Part shown: piece by piece, positions 41,890 through 53,234 of the stretch
Position numbering within the stretch: the stretch's first letter is position 1
How the letters are laid out: each line of letters opens with the position of its first letter
NCBI GenBank assembly: GCA_943736015.1
Contig: OX031069.1
Coordinates: 18,977,235 to 19,041,234 of the forward strand
Reading direction: 5' to 3'
Length of the DNA stretch: 64,000 nt
Source of the DNA: Tridacna crocea
Lineage: Eukaryota > Mollusca > Bivalvia > Cardiida > Cardiidae
The notes under the pieces: model-generated
Databases searched by the model: none
The model's input: the letters and a program-made list of their open reading frames with translations, nothing else
Told to the model about the DNA's origin: nothing
Program-made: the position numbers and the translations under genes

Positions 41890-42117
41890 TCTTTACCAAA
41901 AAATCCCTGGTTTCTACGACCCTGAGATAGAAGACTTTTGAAAACAGTGTGGAAAAAGGAGAAAATGCTGGTAACCGGCATTTTTTTTCCTTTTCCAACA
42001 ATGTTTTCTATCCTGCTGGAAACAAATTTCAATTTCTGAGTTACACTTATTTCAGTGTTGTCTGCAAGTGCTTTCAATTTGGACTTGTATTAAATTTTGT
42101 CGTATGGTAAAGAGTTA
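41890..42117 (-). mobile_element. TTAA-A MITE, second of three (42.0 kb)
   Basis: TTCTTTACCAAAAAATCCC at left, GTATGGTAAAGAGTTAA at right. Centre GGTAACCGGCATT shared with the previous copy, including the same A-to-G change, which suggests recent common origin or conversion between the two. Confidence 0.75.
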
Positions 42118-42119
42118 AG

Positions 42120-42285
42120 TGAAAATATTAGCAGTCTACATATCAAACGTAGCTAAAATGACGCGATTTGTCTCTAGTAACGGAGAAAGCATTGTGGAAA
42201 AATGCTGATCACCAGCATTTTAATTCTTTTTCCAGATTGTTTTTAAAAATCATCCTTCCCAGGTTGTTTAAAGTCGCGATTGTAA
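42120..42285 (+). mobile_element. TTAA-A MITE, third of three, decayed (42.2 kb)
   Basis: GAAAGCATTGTGGAAAAATG and CTGATCACCAGCATTTTAA. Half of the subterminal sequence is lost. Confidence 0.55.
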
Positions 42286-42294
42286 GGCTAATCG

Positions 42295-42511
42295 ACTTGG
42301 CATGAATTCTCTTATACGACGACTTGGTCAGAATTATCCGAAAAGCGACCCTGTCTGAATTTTCTCATATGGCGACTGCATCTAAATTTTCTCATACCCC
42401 AATTCAACCTGAATTTCTGGTACGGGAACCAGTCTGAGTTTTCACTTAGTCAAAATATTTCCATACGGGATTCCGATCTAAGTTATACCAGTGGAGACTC
42501 GGTCTAAATCA
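42295..42511 (+). repeat. 27-bp degenerate minisatellite, about 8 copies
   Basis: Unit approximates CTCATATGGCGACTG plus CATCTAAATTTT. Recurring anchors are CTCATA or TACG, GCGAC and TCTGAATTT. Confidence 0.65.
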
Positions 42512-42549
42512 GAGGGTCCCACGTGACCTTACGTTGGATTTTCAATCTA

Positions 42550-42770
42550 GAGGCACCCCGTTTGATCTCACATTGCCAGCTTTTCAGGACCCTGGGAAAA
42601 GAGCCTTTTGGAAACATTGTGGGAAAAGGAGAAAATGCTGGTGACTTTTCCCAAAATGTTTTCTACGCGATCAAAAAATTAATACACCATTTCAATCACC
42701 ATGAAACTGTGATCTGCAAGTGCTTTCAATTTGGACGAGATTAAAGCTTTTCTCGTCTGGTTAAGGGTTA
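42550..42770 (-). mobile_element. TTAA-A MITE, hairpin partly deleted (42.6 kb)
   Basis: GGACCCTGGGAAAAGAGCC, GTGGGAAAAGGAGAAAATGC then GGTGACTTTTCCC, so much of the second arm is missing. Right end CTGGTTAAGGGTTAA. Confidence 0.7.
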
Positions 42771-43617
42771 ACCGAGTCACATTTTTTTTCTTCTTTTGCG
42801 AAAATGTACTTGGTCATAGATTTAATACGTTTCAGCTAAGAACTCATACTTGTGAATCCATGGACTTATTTGAATAAGTAAAGTACCGCAAGCATTCGGT
42901 CGTTACTATCCAAAGAGCGATATATAATGCCATTTGGTCAACCATTCTGTATTATTTTGTATTAACGATCCAGTTATTTTGTCGTCAGTTTTGTTCACAA
43001 TATGATATTTCGTGATGACGAAATGTACAATTCAGATGAAAATTCAGAAAGTTTGCATATTTCATTATCAAAATACAACTAGTCAACTAATTGGTATAAA
43101 CTCATTTACTAAGACATCACTTTAAAGTCAGTATAATGCAATTTTAGGTACTAAACTTTCCGTTATACCAATATTTGTCCAATAAATTACAAAACAAACC
43201 TTATCTGCGGGATTAATTTTGTCCATTTCCGGTAATGGCGTACTTTCGCTAGAGAAATAATTGAGTGGAAGGAGAAAGATTAGCTTTAAGCGTATTCTGT
43301 GACACCTATCAGAGTTTTGATTGATGACGGTCAATAGTTTTTCAGAAAAAAATGGCAAAATGCTCTCTGTTGTCCCCGAGGGAAATCATATACAGACGGA
43401 TTTCCATTAACTTCCGCTATTTCATAAAATGGCAGTTTGGCAGACGACAATTAAATACTTCATAGAACAATTTGTAAAATATATCTTTTTCTCATTAGAA
43501 AGACTTTAAAATCCATTTATGCCATTAACAGCCAATTTGGACGGTTGTCAAAACGCCATGTTTTCATTTTTTATTTTTGAGGGAAATTTCTGAGGAATAT
43601 GACAAATAGTTTTTACT
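42771..43617. other. No gene seen
   Basis: AT-rich, no supported frame. Confidence 0.4.
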
Positions 43618-43838
43618 TTAATCCTGTACAACATAATCCCGAGTTTTAAATTCTCTGAGGAAGTGGGCTGTTGAAAACATTTTGACTAAAGGAGAAAATG
43701 CTTGTAACCAGCATTTCCACTATGTTCTCTTTCTCCTAAAAAGAACAACTTTTGATTCTTTCATTTCTTAAAGCCATAATTATTTTGTCGTCTGCTAATG
43801 CTTTGAATTAGGACTAGTCGTTTAACAAAGAGTTAACA
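43618..43838 (-). mobile_element. TTAA-A MITE, diverged (43.7 kb)
   Basis: TCTGAGGAAGTGGGC, hairpin AAATGCTTGTAACCAGCATT, TTGTCGTCTGCTAATGC and ACAAAGAGTTAA. Confidence 0.65.
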
Positions 43839-44249
43839 CAATACCGTCTGTTGAATCTTCTTTAACACAGAGGACTTTCAAACACATTAATACCAAGAAT
43901 TGTTTGCTCAAAACAAACAGTGTCTCCCTTGGCTATATCATAGTTCCACTGCGATTTATAAAGCCTGAAGTAATGATGAAAAGCCTTATGTTACAAAGAG
44001 TTTGAAAATGTTGCCAATCTAAATACAATACCTTTTGTTTTTCACCAGTTTTTAAATCTACTTGTGGGGAACATAGCAAGAAAAGTCTATAAATTTGGCC
44101 TGTTGAGACCTTTGAATTATATCCAATTAAGATCCATACGGCTGGATATCTAGCAGGCCTTACAAAACTAGCGGATGGTAGAGATTCAAGATCAGACAGC
44201 ACGATATATGCCGCCCGCGCAACCCAGTGGTTTTGCCTACGGTGCCAAA

Positions 44250-44478
44250 GGGCCAACCGCTTTTCCAAATTATACCGAGTTTTAAAGCCCCTTAGGAAAA
44301 AGCTTTTTGAAAATATTCTGAGAAAAGTAGAAAATGCTGGTAACCAGCATTTTCTCCTTTTCCCACAATTTTGTTCACCCAATCAAAGAAAAATTCCATC
44401 AGTTGGGTCATATTGATCGTCGTCTGTAAACGTTTCAATTTGGACAAGTCTATGATATCGTCATGTGGTAAAGAGTTA
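44250..44478 (-). mobile_element. TTAA-A palindromic MITE (44.3 kb)
   Basis: CCGCTTTTCCAAATTATACC at left, ATGTGGTAAAGAGTTAA at right, hairpin ATGCTGGTAACCAGCAT. A possible family D scrap (ATTCAAGATCAGACAGCACG) precedes it at 44187. Confidence 0.75.
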
Positions 44479-45008
44479 AATGCTCTCGTCTGCATAACTG
44501 GCCTTTCAACCACGGACAAGTATCTCATCCTTTGGGAGTTGTGGGAGTACCTTTTTACAGGGCACGTTGGCGCGTGGGAAATTATTTCACTATAAATAGA
44601 TTCCAGATACCAAAAGTAGATTAGTAGTCCCTTCTTTCAATGGCGACGCATTTAATTAACTTACTTATCTCCGGAAACAATGCAGTAAATGGCGATTTTG
44701 TAAGCAGTCTGGTAAAATGTTGATAACTATGATTAAATTTATGAACAGGCTACAGGTGGCAAAGATTTTTGGCAAAAATATAAATTGCCTCAAAAAAGCT
44801 GGTTTTTAAAAATGTGTGATGCAATTGTGAAAAAAAGGTTACGTACAGTGTGCGTGGGATTGGATTTTTCAGATCTTTTTGAATGGCATCTTTTCTATGA
44901 AACGACTTTACTTTTTTTTTTACTTAGCCAACATTCATTTTCAGGACAGGTAATAACCGTTCATTCTCAGAAATATTTCTACTCTGATCCCCATGAAGTT
45001 GTTAAGAT

Positions 45009-45239
45009 TTAACTCATTACCACCCGATAAAATTTTAGACTCGTCCAAATTAAAAGCATTTGCAGATGACATAATGAAGGTGACTGAAAAAAAATGAAAT
45101 TTGTTCTGGGAAGGGTAGAAAACACTGTGGGAAAAGGAGAAAATGCTGGTCACCAGCATTTTCTCCTTTTCCCACAGTGTTTTCAAAAGGCTTCTTCCTC
45201 AAGGGTGTCAAAAGTAGGGATTGTGTGGTAATGGGTTAA
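45009..45239 (+). mobile_element. TTAA-A palindromic MITE (45.1 kb)
   Basis: TTAACTCATTACCACCCG at left, GGTAATGGGTTAA at right, TTAA at both ends. The hairpin is perfect with AACACTGTGGG / CCCACAGTGTT in place of the usual ACATTGTGGG / CCCACAATGT. Confidence 0.9.
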
Positions 45240-45573
45240 AGTAACGCAGTTTCTGATTGGATAAACCAAATTGTTTAACTCTTTACCAAACGACGAAATT
45301 TTAGACTGGTCAAAATTGAAAGTACCTGCAGACGACAAAATAAACGCGACTCAAAAAATGAAATTTGTTTCAAGAAGGGTAGAAAACATTATGGGAAAAG
45401 AAGAAAATGCTGGATGCCAGCATTTACTTCTCTTCACACAATGTTTTCACAAGGCTTCTATCTCAGGGTCGTAAGCACTAGGGATCGTTTGGTTAAAGGT
45501 TAAACAGCTAATCAAAGAAATACGTTACCTTCCTCATTTAGAAAAAGATAAGAATGATTTGTGAATACGAAGC
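45240..45573 (+). mobile_element. Family E core split by a TTAA-A insertion
   Basis: Left piece 45240-45274 (GTAACGCAGTTTCTGATTGG, ATAAACCAAATTG) and right piece 45504-45573 (AGCTAATCAAAG, ATACGTTAC, TTAGAAAAAGATAAGAATG, GTGAATACGAAG) are the two halves of an E element. The A copy at 45275-45503 sits between them. Confidence 0.65.
45275..45503 (+). mobile_element. TTAA-A palindromic MITE nested in E (45.4 kb)
   Basis: TTAACTCTTTACCAAACG at left, GGTTAAAGGTTAA at right. Hairpin ATGCTGGATGCCAGCAT. Inserted in the inner palindrome of the E element. Confidence 0.85.
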
Positions 45574-45624
45574 CAAAACTTGCTGTTTGGCTCACAGACT
45601 TTTTTTTATCACAACTTCTGTTTT

Positions 45625-45812
45625 TGTGAGGCTATTAACTCCGTACCAAATGGGAAAATTTGTCTATACAAAATTAAAATCACTTATAGGCTAAAAATTA
45701 CATGCAGCTCGAAAGATTATTTCCGTCCTTTTAAGCTTAGAAAACATCGTGGGAAAAGGAAAAATGCTGGTTACCGGTGTTTTCATAAGGCTTCTTCATA
45801 ATTGTCATTTAA
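45625..45812 (+). mobile_element. TTAA-A MITE, shortened (45.7 kb)
   Basis: TTAACTCCGTACCAAATG at left, one hairpin arm to ATGCTGGTTACC, then TTTTCATAAGGCTTC. It shares its terminal TTAA with the next copy. Confidence 0.65.
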
Positions 45813-46037
45813 CTCTTTACCAAACGACAAATTTTTGCACTGGACCAATTTCAGAGTATCTGCAGACGACATATTAAATGTTGGTAAAATGATGATTTCT
45901 GACTTTCATAGGGTAGAAAATATTGTGGGAAAAGGAGAAAATGCTGGTTACCAGCATTTTCTCCTTTTCCCACAATGTTTTCTAAATGCCTCCTTCTTAT
46001 GGTCGTTAAAAGTTGGGATTGTGTGGTAAAGAGTTCA
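45809..46037 (+). mobile_element. TTAA-A palindromic MITE (45.9 kb)
   Basis: TTAACTCTTTACCAAACG at left, GGTAAAGAGTTCA at right. Full near-perfect hairpin at about 45912-45980. Confidence 0.85.
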
Positions 46038-46299
46038 CACCGGATTTTTTGTAAAATGTTAAATAACAAGAATGGGGATAAAAATCTTAATAAAAATTCA
46101 AATTATATATAAGATTATCAGGGGAGTTTAACAACATCACGTATCATTTTCAATTCAATATAATTCTTACAATTCAGAGACTAACTATCTTATCAAATAA
46201 GACGTTCAACTGCCATTAGTTTCACAGAGATTTGCTGCAAAACGTGGGCGATTCTTTCTTTTTCGTATTTTTAGCTATTTTCGAAGATTAACGTCGAGG

Positions 46300-46725
46300 T
46301 ATTGCCATAATACTGCCATCGTCTGCCTCTGCATCGTCGTGATGGTGCAAAAACTTGGACAAAGTTTTGACATTATCTCCCGCTAGATGGCATTCTACAA
46401 ATACTCATCTTTCTAATTTTGGCATCCTTAGTACAGAACCGGACCACATTTCTACGCGACAAACGTTACTTTGAGTTTCAAACTGAAATAAACGTTTACT
46501 CAATAAAACGTTACCTGGTGCGATTCACTCAGCTATGATCAGCAGTTTAGAGAAATCTGGAGCTAAAACAGGCCTGATTTTTCTTTAAACGTATTGATAA
46601 AAGCCATTTTCTCCATTGCTACTTTATAGCGCGTATTACTACAGTCTACCCGATATCGGGGAGATTGATGCGCCATGTAGGACAGGTCGAATCTTCGAAG
46701 AATATGACATGCAGAGACAACGAAA
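46300..46725 (+). repeat. Diverged repeat L, copy 2
   Basis: Aligns with the reverse complement of 29020-29400 over both ends. The conserved block TCGAATCTTCGAAGAATATG is exact. With one frameshift the peptide LMRHVGQVESSKNMTC parallels copy 1. Confidence 0.55.
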
Positions 46726-48899
46726 TTTTTATAAGATCTCCGTTCCTACTGGATGCTTTATTCAATAGAGAGGTATAGACTGAACTCATTTACTCCAAAG
46801 TCGGAAGAGACGGTAACTGCCAAGAGGAGAACCTATACAACAAGGGCAAGTAACAGTGTACGTATTTGACACAGTTAGGCCCCTTTTTCAACTTTCACGG
46901 AAAATCAAGCAATTGCAGCTGGGCGTGAGCATCTTCAAGCGGTTTCTTAAATTTCCTTGCTCCTGTTTTTTATTCTCCTTGCAAGGGTCCGTAAAGTTTT
47001 ACTAAGATTCACACACGAACAGAACCTTTTACCACAAATAATTAGGAATTTCACGCGCAATTATTGATACAAAAAACACTTTGCCTCAAACGAAAGTAGG
47101 AAAATGTCAAAACATTGGAATGTAGAATTGTTCTCGTAAATACTCCTCGGAATTTCACGTCTTGTAATAAAACATTATATTGGCTACCAGGGACATATTT
47201 GTTGTCGTAGCATAAATGTCGTAGTTTTTTCCAGTCATAAAATGCCGTCTGCAGGAGCTAATAAGGTAATACTTGCTGTTTTGTCGTAAAACAGGGATTT
47301 TCTACTTCAAATTTAAAGTTTGGTGGCACTTTATCTGGCTTGATCTTTTTCAACAACTGTTCTTATTCACGATCTTAGTGTAATTCTACAGAGTTTTGTA
47401 AATATTACGGTAACACATTTTCTGCAAGGCTACACCAAATGTTTTAGTCAGATTTATTTTTACTTTCTCAATTTTAGCTTTTGATTAAAAATGCTGTTTA
47501 AAATGCTTACTGAATGCGGACCATGTAAATGTTTGTATGTAAAGGAGGAATAATGACAAAATTATTTTCTTGTTCTTACTTGCCATAATTTAACGTCACG
47601 ATAAGAAATATTATTCTAGGTGTCAGGGACCAGTTATTTTATACCAGTGTTGATAGACTCGTTCTGTCATACAGTCCCACAGCATATTTCAGGTTATTAC
47701 TGGAGGTGTAAGAACTAATTCTGGCAAATTCTGAAGTTTTCTCTTGTTGGTTGATTGCTCCGTGTTTGGTGTAAATTGACCTGGGTTTTAAGGTTGATTG
47801 CCTTACATTTATCGTAAATGAACCCAGCTATTTTTCTGACTTGTCCTATTTCATCAGCATAATTTGTGCTGTTTTTTTTAAACGTTTCCTACTTTTTGGG
47901 AACAGTTCTCCACGCTAGTCTAATCCTCTATCCTGCCGATCCCGCGAACAAAGATTTTACATCTTGTTGGACATTAGTTTAAACATACTTTGCCATAATT
48001 TAAATATAGGGGCAAACCATGTTAACAAACAATCAAAAAAGTTCAAAAACTTACCGCTCTACCCATAGATCATTGAAATAACAGTCTTTACTATATGGCA
48101 ATATCTTTTGGTTGAAAAGAAATATTAATAACAATACTCAATCAAAGAGAGGACAGAGTGTTGGACATTGTATTCAGTTCTGTCAAAACTTTTAACAGGA
48201 AAACAAAAAAGGCATCTGAACTTTAAAGGTGGGTATTTAGAATTTTCACATCACACCGAATTAAAAAATATATATATCATTGAAATTTACATGAAAAAAA
48301 CAATAAAAATAATCAATAATTAAGAATCATAAAATTGCAAAAAAAAATCTTTTTGATGGTATTTCCTTAAAAGGCTACGTAGCCTCTTAAGCTATTTTTA
48401 GATCTCGTGCCAAAAAACAATAAAGCATTATGGGAATGGCGAATGACTGGCACGTTACTAATAACGCTTAAATTCCGTTACATAACAAACATGTAATAAT
48501 TATTTCCCATAATGTCTTCTTCGGACGGATGTTTGAAACTTTGTTTGTGTTTTCCTGTATTTAAATGAGACAATTGATTATCTAAAAATAGAACGTGTCT
48601 CCCGTTGGTGTCAACCTGGTCCGTAATAAATCTCTAATTTCTCGTGTTATCGGATGATTTTCGACTACTGGGTTTTTATGAACGCAGATTATAAGGCTTT
48701 GGGAGTATAAGGATGATTTCTTTTGCATTTTTATAAAATTTTCGTCCCAAAATCTGAAGGGCCACCTTTAACTGAACACAAAATTATAAATTTGTCTATA
48801 ATGAAAGCTTTTGTGGAAGGCAAAGTAAACATGGCTTGGTTTATATTTTTTAATTTTTATTTGCCTAAAGTATGCACACATAAAGGACATTATTCTCCT
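46726..48899. other. No gene seen
   Basis: The longest quiet stretch, about 2.2 kb. AT-rich, no frame above 75 codons and no recognised repeat. Host intron or spacer is the simplest reading. Confidence 0.5.
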
Positions 48900-50087
48900 A
48901 GAATAAATTGAGTAAGACAGGATATTCAATGAAGTACACGACAGCATAGCATCATTCAAAAACTGAATGTAGGTTAGGAAGATACAATGTTCCAAAATTC
49001 AGTGTATTATAATACAGGCAAGCGTATTTTCAAAGTAAATTTAATGACAGGATACTTAAAGTCAATAAAGTACAATAAAACGTGACACACATCCAGCAAC
49101 TGATTAAGAAAAAAATTTTTGAATAGCAAGTTTCCAGAGTTAATTTAGTACACGGTCGGATAGTCAATGTAAAGCAAGACAATGTAGCATACCGCCGAAG
49201 TCAAGAAACGATATTATATTTCAAAATTGAAGAGTATGAAAGAGGATAGAACAATACAGGATAGCATACTTCCAGAGTGAACTTGAATGAAACGGGATAG
49301 CATATTACTTCCAGAGTAAATTAGAATAAGACAGGATTAAACACTTCCAAAGTCAATTTAGAATCCAGAGTCAATTATAACTAAGACATGATACAATACT
49401 TCCAGAGTCAATTAAGAACAAGACAAGATAGCATACTTCGAGAGTCAGTTCAGAATAAGACATGATAACATACTTCCAGAGTCAATTTAGAATAAAACAG
49501 GATAGCATTATTTAAAAATCACTTCAGAACAAGACAGGATAAAACATTTCCAATGTGAGTTTAGAATAAGACATGATAGCATTCTTCAAAAGTCAATTTA
49601 GAACACGACAGGATTACAAACTCCTAGAGTCAATAAAAACAGAAAAGGATACTATACTCCCAGAGTCAATTCAGAACAAAACAGAATAACATGCATATAA
49701 AGTCAATTTAGGGGAAAAAAAGATAACACCTTTCTAGAGTCAGTTTAGAACAAGACAGGATAACATACTTCAAGACTTAGTTTAGAATAAGACATAATAG
49801 CATTCTTCAAAAGTCAATTTATAAAACGACAGGATTACAAACTCCCAGGGTCAATAAAGATCAAGAAAGGATAACATACTTCCAGTCAATTCAGAATAAA
49901 ACGGGATAACATGCTTCTGGAGTAAATTTAGGAAAGCAAAGATCACATCGTTCCAGAGTCATTTTGAGCGAGACAGGACAGCATGCTTCCAAAGTCGCTT
50001 TAGAGCAAGAAAGGACAAAACACTTTTAGAGTAGTTTAAAAAAAAAAAACAGGATAAAACTCTTCTAGAGTAATCAGGGTTATAAGT

Positions 50088-50307
50088 TCCTAACGCTTCT
50101 AGTGCAACATTGAATAAACTTTATCACCTCCCTTTGTAATGAGAATAAAGTGATTTTAGATTTATAAATGATAATTTTAGGAAGGAAACAGTGCAAAAAA
50201 GTGGCTCGGTTAAAGAAGTACAGTAAAATTCATTTTCAGTCATAGCAAATTTCGTAGGATAATATCAAAATGGATTTAGCTGTTTTCCACAAGGGGTCTA
50301 CTACCTT
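50088..50307 (+). repeat. Dispersed repeat J, copy 2, in minisatellite
   Basis: AAGTGGCTCGGTTAAAG, CATAGCAAATTTCGTAGG, TTTAGCTGTTTTCC and AGGGGTCTACTACCTTAAA match the reverse complement of 14198-14410. Minisatellite units resume directly after it. Confidence 0.65.
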
Positions 50308-50784
50308 AAAAGCAAAACAGGATAGCACCCTCCCTGGGTGAATTTAGAGTATGACAAGATAGCATACTTCATGAGTCAATTCAGAATACGACATGGTGAC
50401 AAACTTCCAGAGTAAATACAAAACAAGAAAGGAGTCGATTCGGAACAAGATAGGATTACATACTTCCAGATTTAATTCAGATCAAAACATGATAACATAC
50501 TTCTAGAGTCAATCTAGAACAAGAAAGGCCTTGAGTCAATTAAAACCAAGTTAGGCCTTGTGTCAATTTAAGACAAGAATAACACACTTCTCTTTTCATC
50601 GTGAAACGTGATAGGATAGCATACTTCAAGGGTCGATTAAGAACAAAGCATGATAACATACTTCCAGAGTCAATTCAGGACATGACAGAACAACATACTT
50701 CCAGAGTCAATTCAGGACATGACAGAACAACATACTTCCAGAGTCAATTTAGCACAAAACAGGAACAAAAGCTTCCTCAGTCAA

Positions 50785-51012
50785 CCAACCCTTTCCCCAA
50801 CGACCTATTTTGGACCCTTCCAAACCGAAAGAGTTTACAGACGACAATTTTAGATTTGGAGAAGATGGCAGAAAGTTCTCAAAAAGGGTAAAAAACACTG
50901 TGGGAAAAAGAAAAATTGCTCGTTACGAGCAATTTCTCCTTTTCCGACAGTGTTTTCAAAAGACTTTTACTGCAGACACGTAAAAACCGGGGCTTGTTTG
51001 GGAAAGGGTTAA
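50785..51012 (+). mobile_element. TTAA-A variant MITE inserted in minisatellite
   Basis: Left CCAACCCTTTCCCCAACG, right GGGAAAGGGTTAA. Hairpin AAATTGCTCGTTACGAGC AATTT with AACACTGTGGG / CGACAGTGTT. Ends carry TTTCCC where most copies have TTTACC. Removing it with one TTAA restores a normal minisatellite unit. Confidence 0.85.
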
Positions 51013-51440
51013 GAACAAAACAGGATAAACTACTTTGGACCAATTAACAACACAATAGAAAAACTATGCTGCAGAGTCGGTTTAGAACAAGACAGGATGT
51101 AAAAATACCATCTTTTTCCAAAGTGATTTTGCTCGCACATGGACAGTAAATGCTGTGCTAGACATAAAACCATATTCTGAAGTTATTTTGGCACAAGACA
51201 GGATAGATTAATGCTATATTTGGTTTAGTTGCCTGAGAAGCAAATCTAGAGCATGCGTTGTATCATTAAGGTGAACTTACAGGAAGAAAACATATTAATC
51301 GTCAGGTACAAGCATACTTTCTTTTTCAACCCAGTAAACCAATAAACTTCCGGTGTTAATGCATGGTAGGGAGGTAACTTCCGGGTTCAGTTTAAGTCTA
51401 GACAGGAAAGCAATCTTGTGAAGTCAATGTAGTACAAAGA

Positions 51441-52402
51441 TACCTACAAACCTAGGGAGAAACCATTTAGCTGTAGATTGACGGTTAGAAACGGTGATTT
51501 AATGATGACATTTTAGCTGAATGCCGTCGAATTTTCCTTTGACCTTTGAAATTCGGCCTTTCTCTTCGTGCGAAGTATAATTCTGTTTCAAGAGATTTCG
51601 ATTTGTGTCTGCAATCAGATGCGAAGTCTTTTTCAAGAGACCAGTCCTTTAGCTACAATGTAAAAAAAAGTAAAGAAAAAAAAAAAAGGAACAATAATAT
51701 AGAAAAAATGGTAGCAAGTCAGAGTCTAACCGTTTTCTATTTATTCTTGGAAGCAGCTTTACAAAATTGGCAATACATCCGTGTCTTGGGTAAAAAGTAG
51801 AAAATTACTGCTATTTATAATAATTTTGCTTTCTCCGGTGAGTGCAATAATTATTGACAATGAAAGGGTCAATTAGGTCAATAAAATAAGTACGGTCTGG
51901 TCAGGACATGTTTCATTGTCCGAGGTGTTATTTTCACACACCATAAAGTGTGTAATTACCGGACTTTGTGGTCATTATTTTTACCGAAGGTGGATGTTGA
52001 TTGCAGGCCGCAATTGATATTTTTCTCGCGAAGTAATACATGTGTCTGCCTGAAATAGTTCCGATGTTGTAAATCATTCAGGATACGTTGGTGTTGTTAA
52101 AAATTGATCCTCGTTCTGGGTCGTATTTTCTTATTTTCTTCTACGAATGTGGTGCTTTACCCTAGCTGGTGAGAGCAACACATATAGCAAACCAGAAGTT
52201 CTATTTACCCCCCCCCCCCTATTTTTTTTATCTCCAGTATTACCGTGCAGGCTCTATTGTCCAACAAGGTAAAAACATACGAGCCATTTCCCGGAAAAAG
52301 GGGACTTAATGCATCTCTGTGATACGTGGTACCAAGCGAGCCATTAAATACTACTGGATCGAGTTGACCCTTTAATATCTGCCTTATTTTTTAACGACTG
52401 AC
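51441..52402. other. No gene seen
   Basis: AT-rich. A 10-C run lies at about 52210. An 84-codon frame at 51546-51800 contains a Lys-rich A-run and is not recognisable. Confidence 0.4.
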
Positions 52403-52618
52403 TTAACTCATTACCAAACGACAAAATTTTAGACTGGTCCAAATTGACAGACAGCATTTGCAGACGACAAATTTGAAATTTGTTTTGTGAAGGGTAGAAA
52501 ACATTGTTGAAAAAGGAGAAAATGATGGTTACCAGCATTTTCTCCTTTTCCCACAATGTTTTCTAAAGCCTTCTTGCTCAGGGTCGTCAAAAGTAAGGAC
52601 TGTGTGGTAATGGGTTAA
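52403..52618 (+). mobile_element. TTAA-A palindromic MITE (52.5 kb)
   Basis: TTAACTCATTACCAAACG at left, GGTAATGGGTTAA at right, TTAA at both ends. The interior lacks about 15 bp before AATTTGAAATTTG. Confidence 0.85.
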
Positions 52619-52659
52619 TCTTGAGGTACACTGATATTTGGACATACCTAAAAATTAAC

Positions 52660-52735
52660 CAGTAGCAAAAGGTTTCGGTCCAGGTCGACCTTAGGGGACT
52701 GCTAAGGTTGATCTGGGTCGATACTTTTCAGTATT
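52660..52735 (+). mobile_element. Family C2 hairpin, diverged copy
   Basis: GCAAAAGGTTTCGGTCCAGG and GATCTGGGTCGATACTTTT around a decayed centre TTAGGGGACTGCTAAGG. Confidence 0.5.
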
Positions 52736-52737
52736 CT

Positions 52738-52886
52738 CCAGAATTTTCTATATTAGCAAGTAACAGAACATCTGATTGGCTAAAGCATTCGGTTTAGCCA
52801 ATCAGAATTTATGTTATTACAAATTTAGAAAATCAAGGAGAATAAGACCAGGAATATTCTCAAGAGTGACTGGTGAATACAGTCCC
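52738..52886 (+). mobile_element. Family E element, copy 5
   Basis: Inner palindrome AGTAACAGAACATCTGATTG / CCAATCAGAATTTATGTTAT, right end GTGACTGGTGAATACAGTCC. The left end is truncated. Confidence 0.65.
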
Positions 52887-53041
52887 TGGTGTTGTTTATG
52901 GAGGAAAGGAATCATATTTCTTAAAAATATAGTAAAAATAATAATCAGCATTCGCAAACTTTTTTTTTCTAGACCGGAAGCCTTTGACTGCAGTAGACAA
53001 TGTTGAGTATTTTGGCCAAAAAATATTTTACTAAATGATTC

Positions 53042-53234
53042 TTAACCCTTAACCTGCTAAATATAGAACCATAAAGCCGCTGGTAAAAAACCCAAACTTT
53101 GCTATTTTTATTGGGGATATCTCATTATCAGACAGTGTAGATCCAAGATCAGACTGCACGTTCTGTGCAGTCCGATCTTGATCTACACTGTCTGCAAAAG
53201 GTCCTAGAGTCACGCCCATCACCCTAAGGATTTA
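53042..53234 (+). mobile_element. TTAA-D hairpin element, copy 3
   Basis: TTAACCCTTAACCTGCT at left, CACCCTAAGGATTTA at right. Hairpin ATCCAAGATCAGACTGCACG / CGTTCTGTGCAGTCCGATCT with outer CAGACAGTGTAG / CTACACTGTCTG. Confidence 0.8.

Larger units (their letters stand above)
48900..51440. repeat. Degenerate 37-bp minisatellite, about 2.5 kb
   Basis: The unit approximates AACAAGACAGGATAGCATAC plus TTCCAGAGTCAATTTAG, recurring some 50 times with strong divergence. Densest at 49250-50000 and 50380-50780; weak at the edges. Two foreign elements interrupt it (50088-50307 and 50785-51012). Confidence 0.85.

Noticed and set aside
43933-44382. 149-codon minus frame
   Set aside because: Its N-terminal part is a family A hairpin and its middle overlaps a family D-like scrap. 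No protein pattern recognised.
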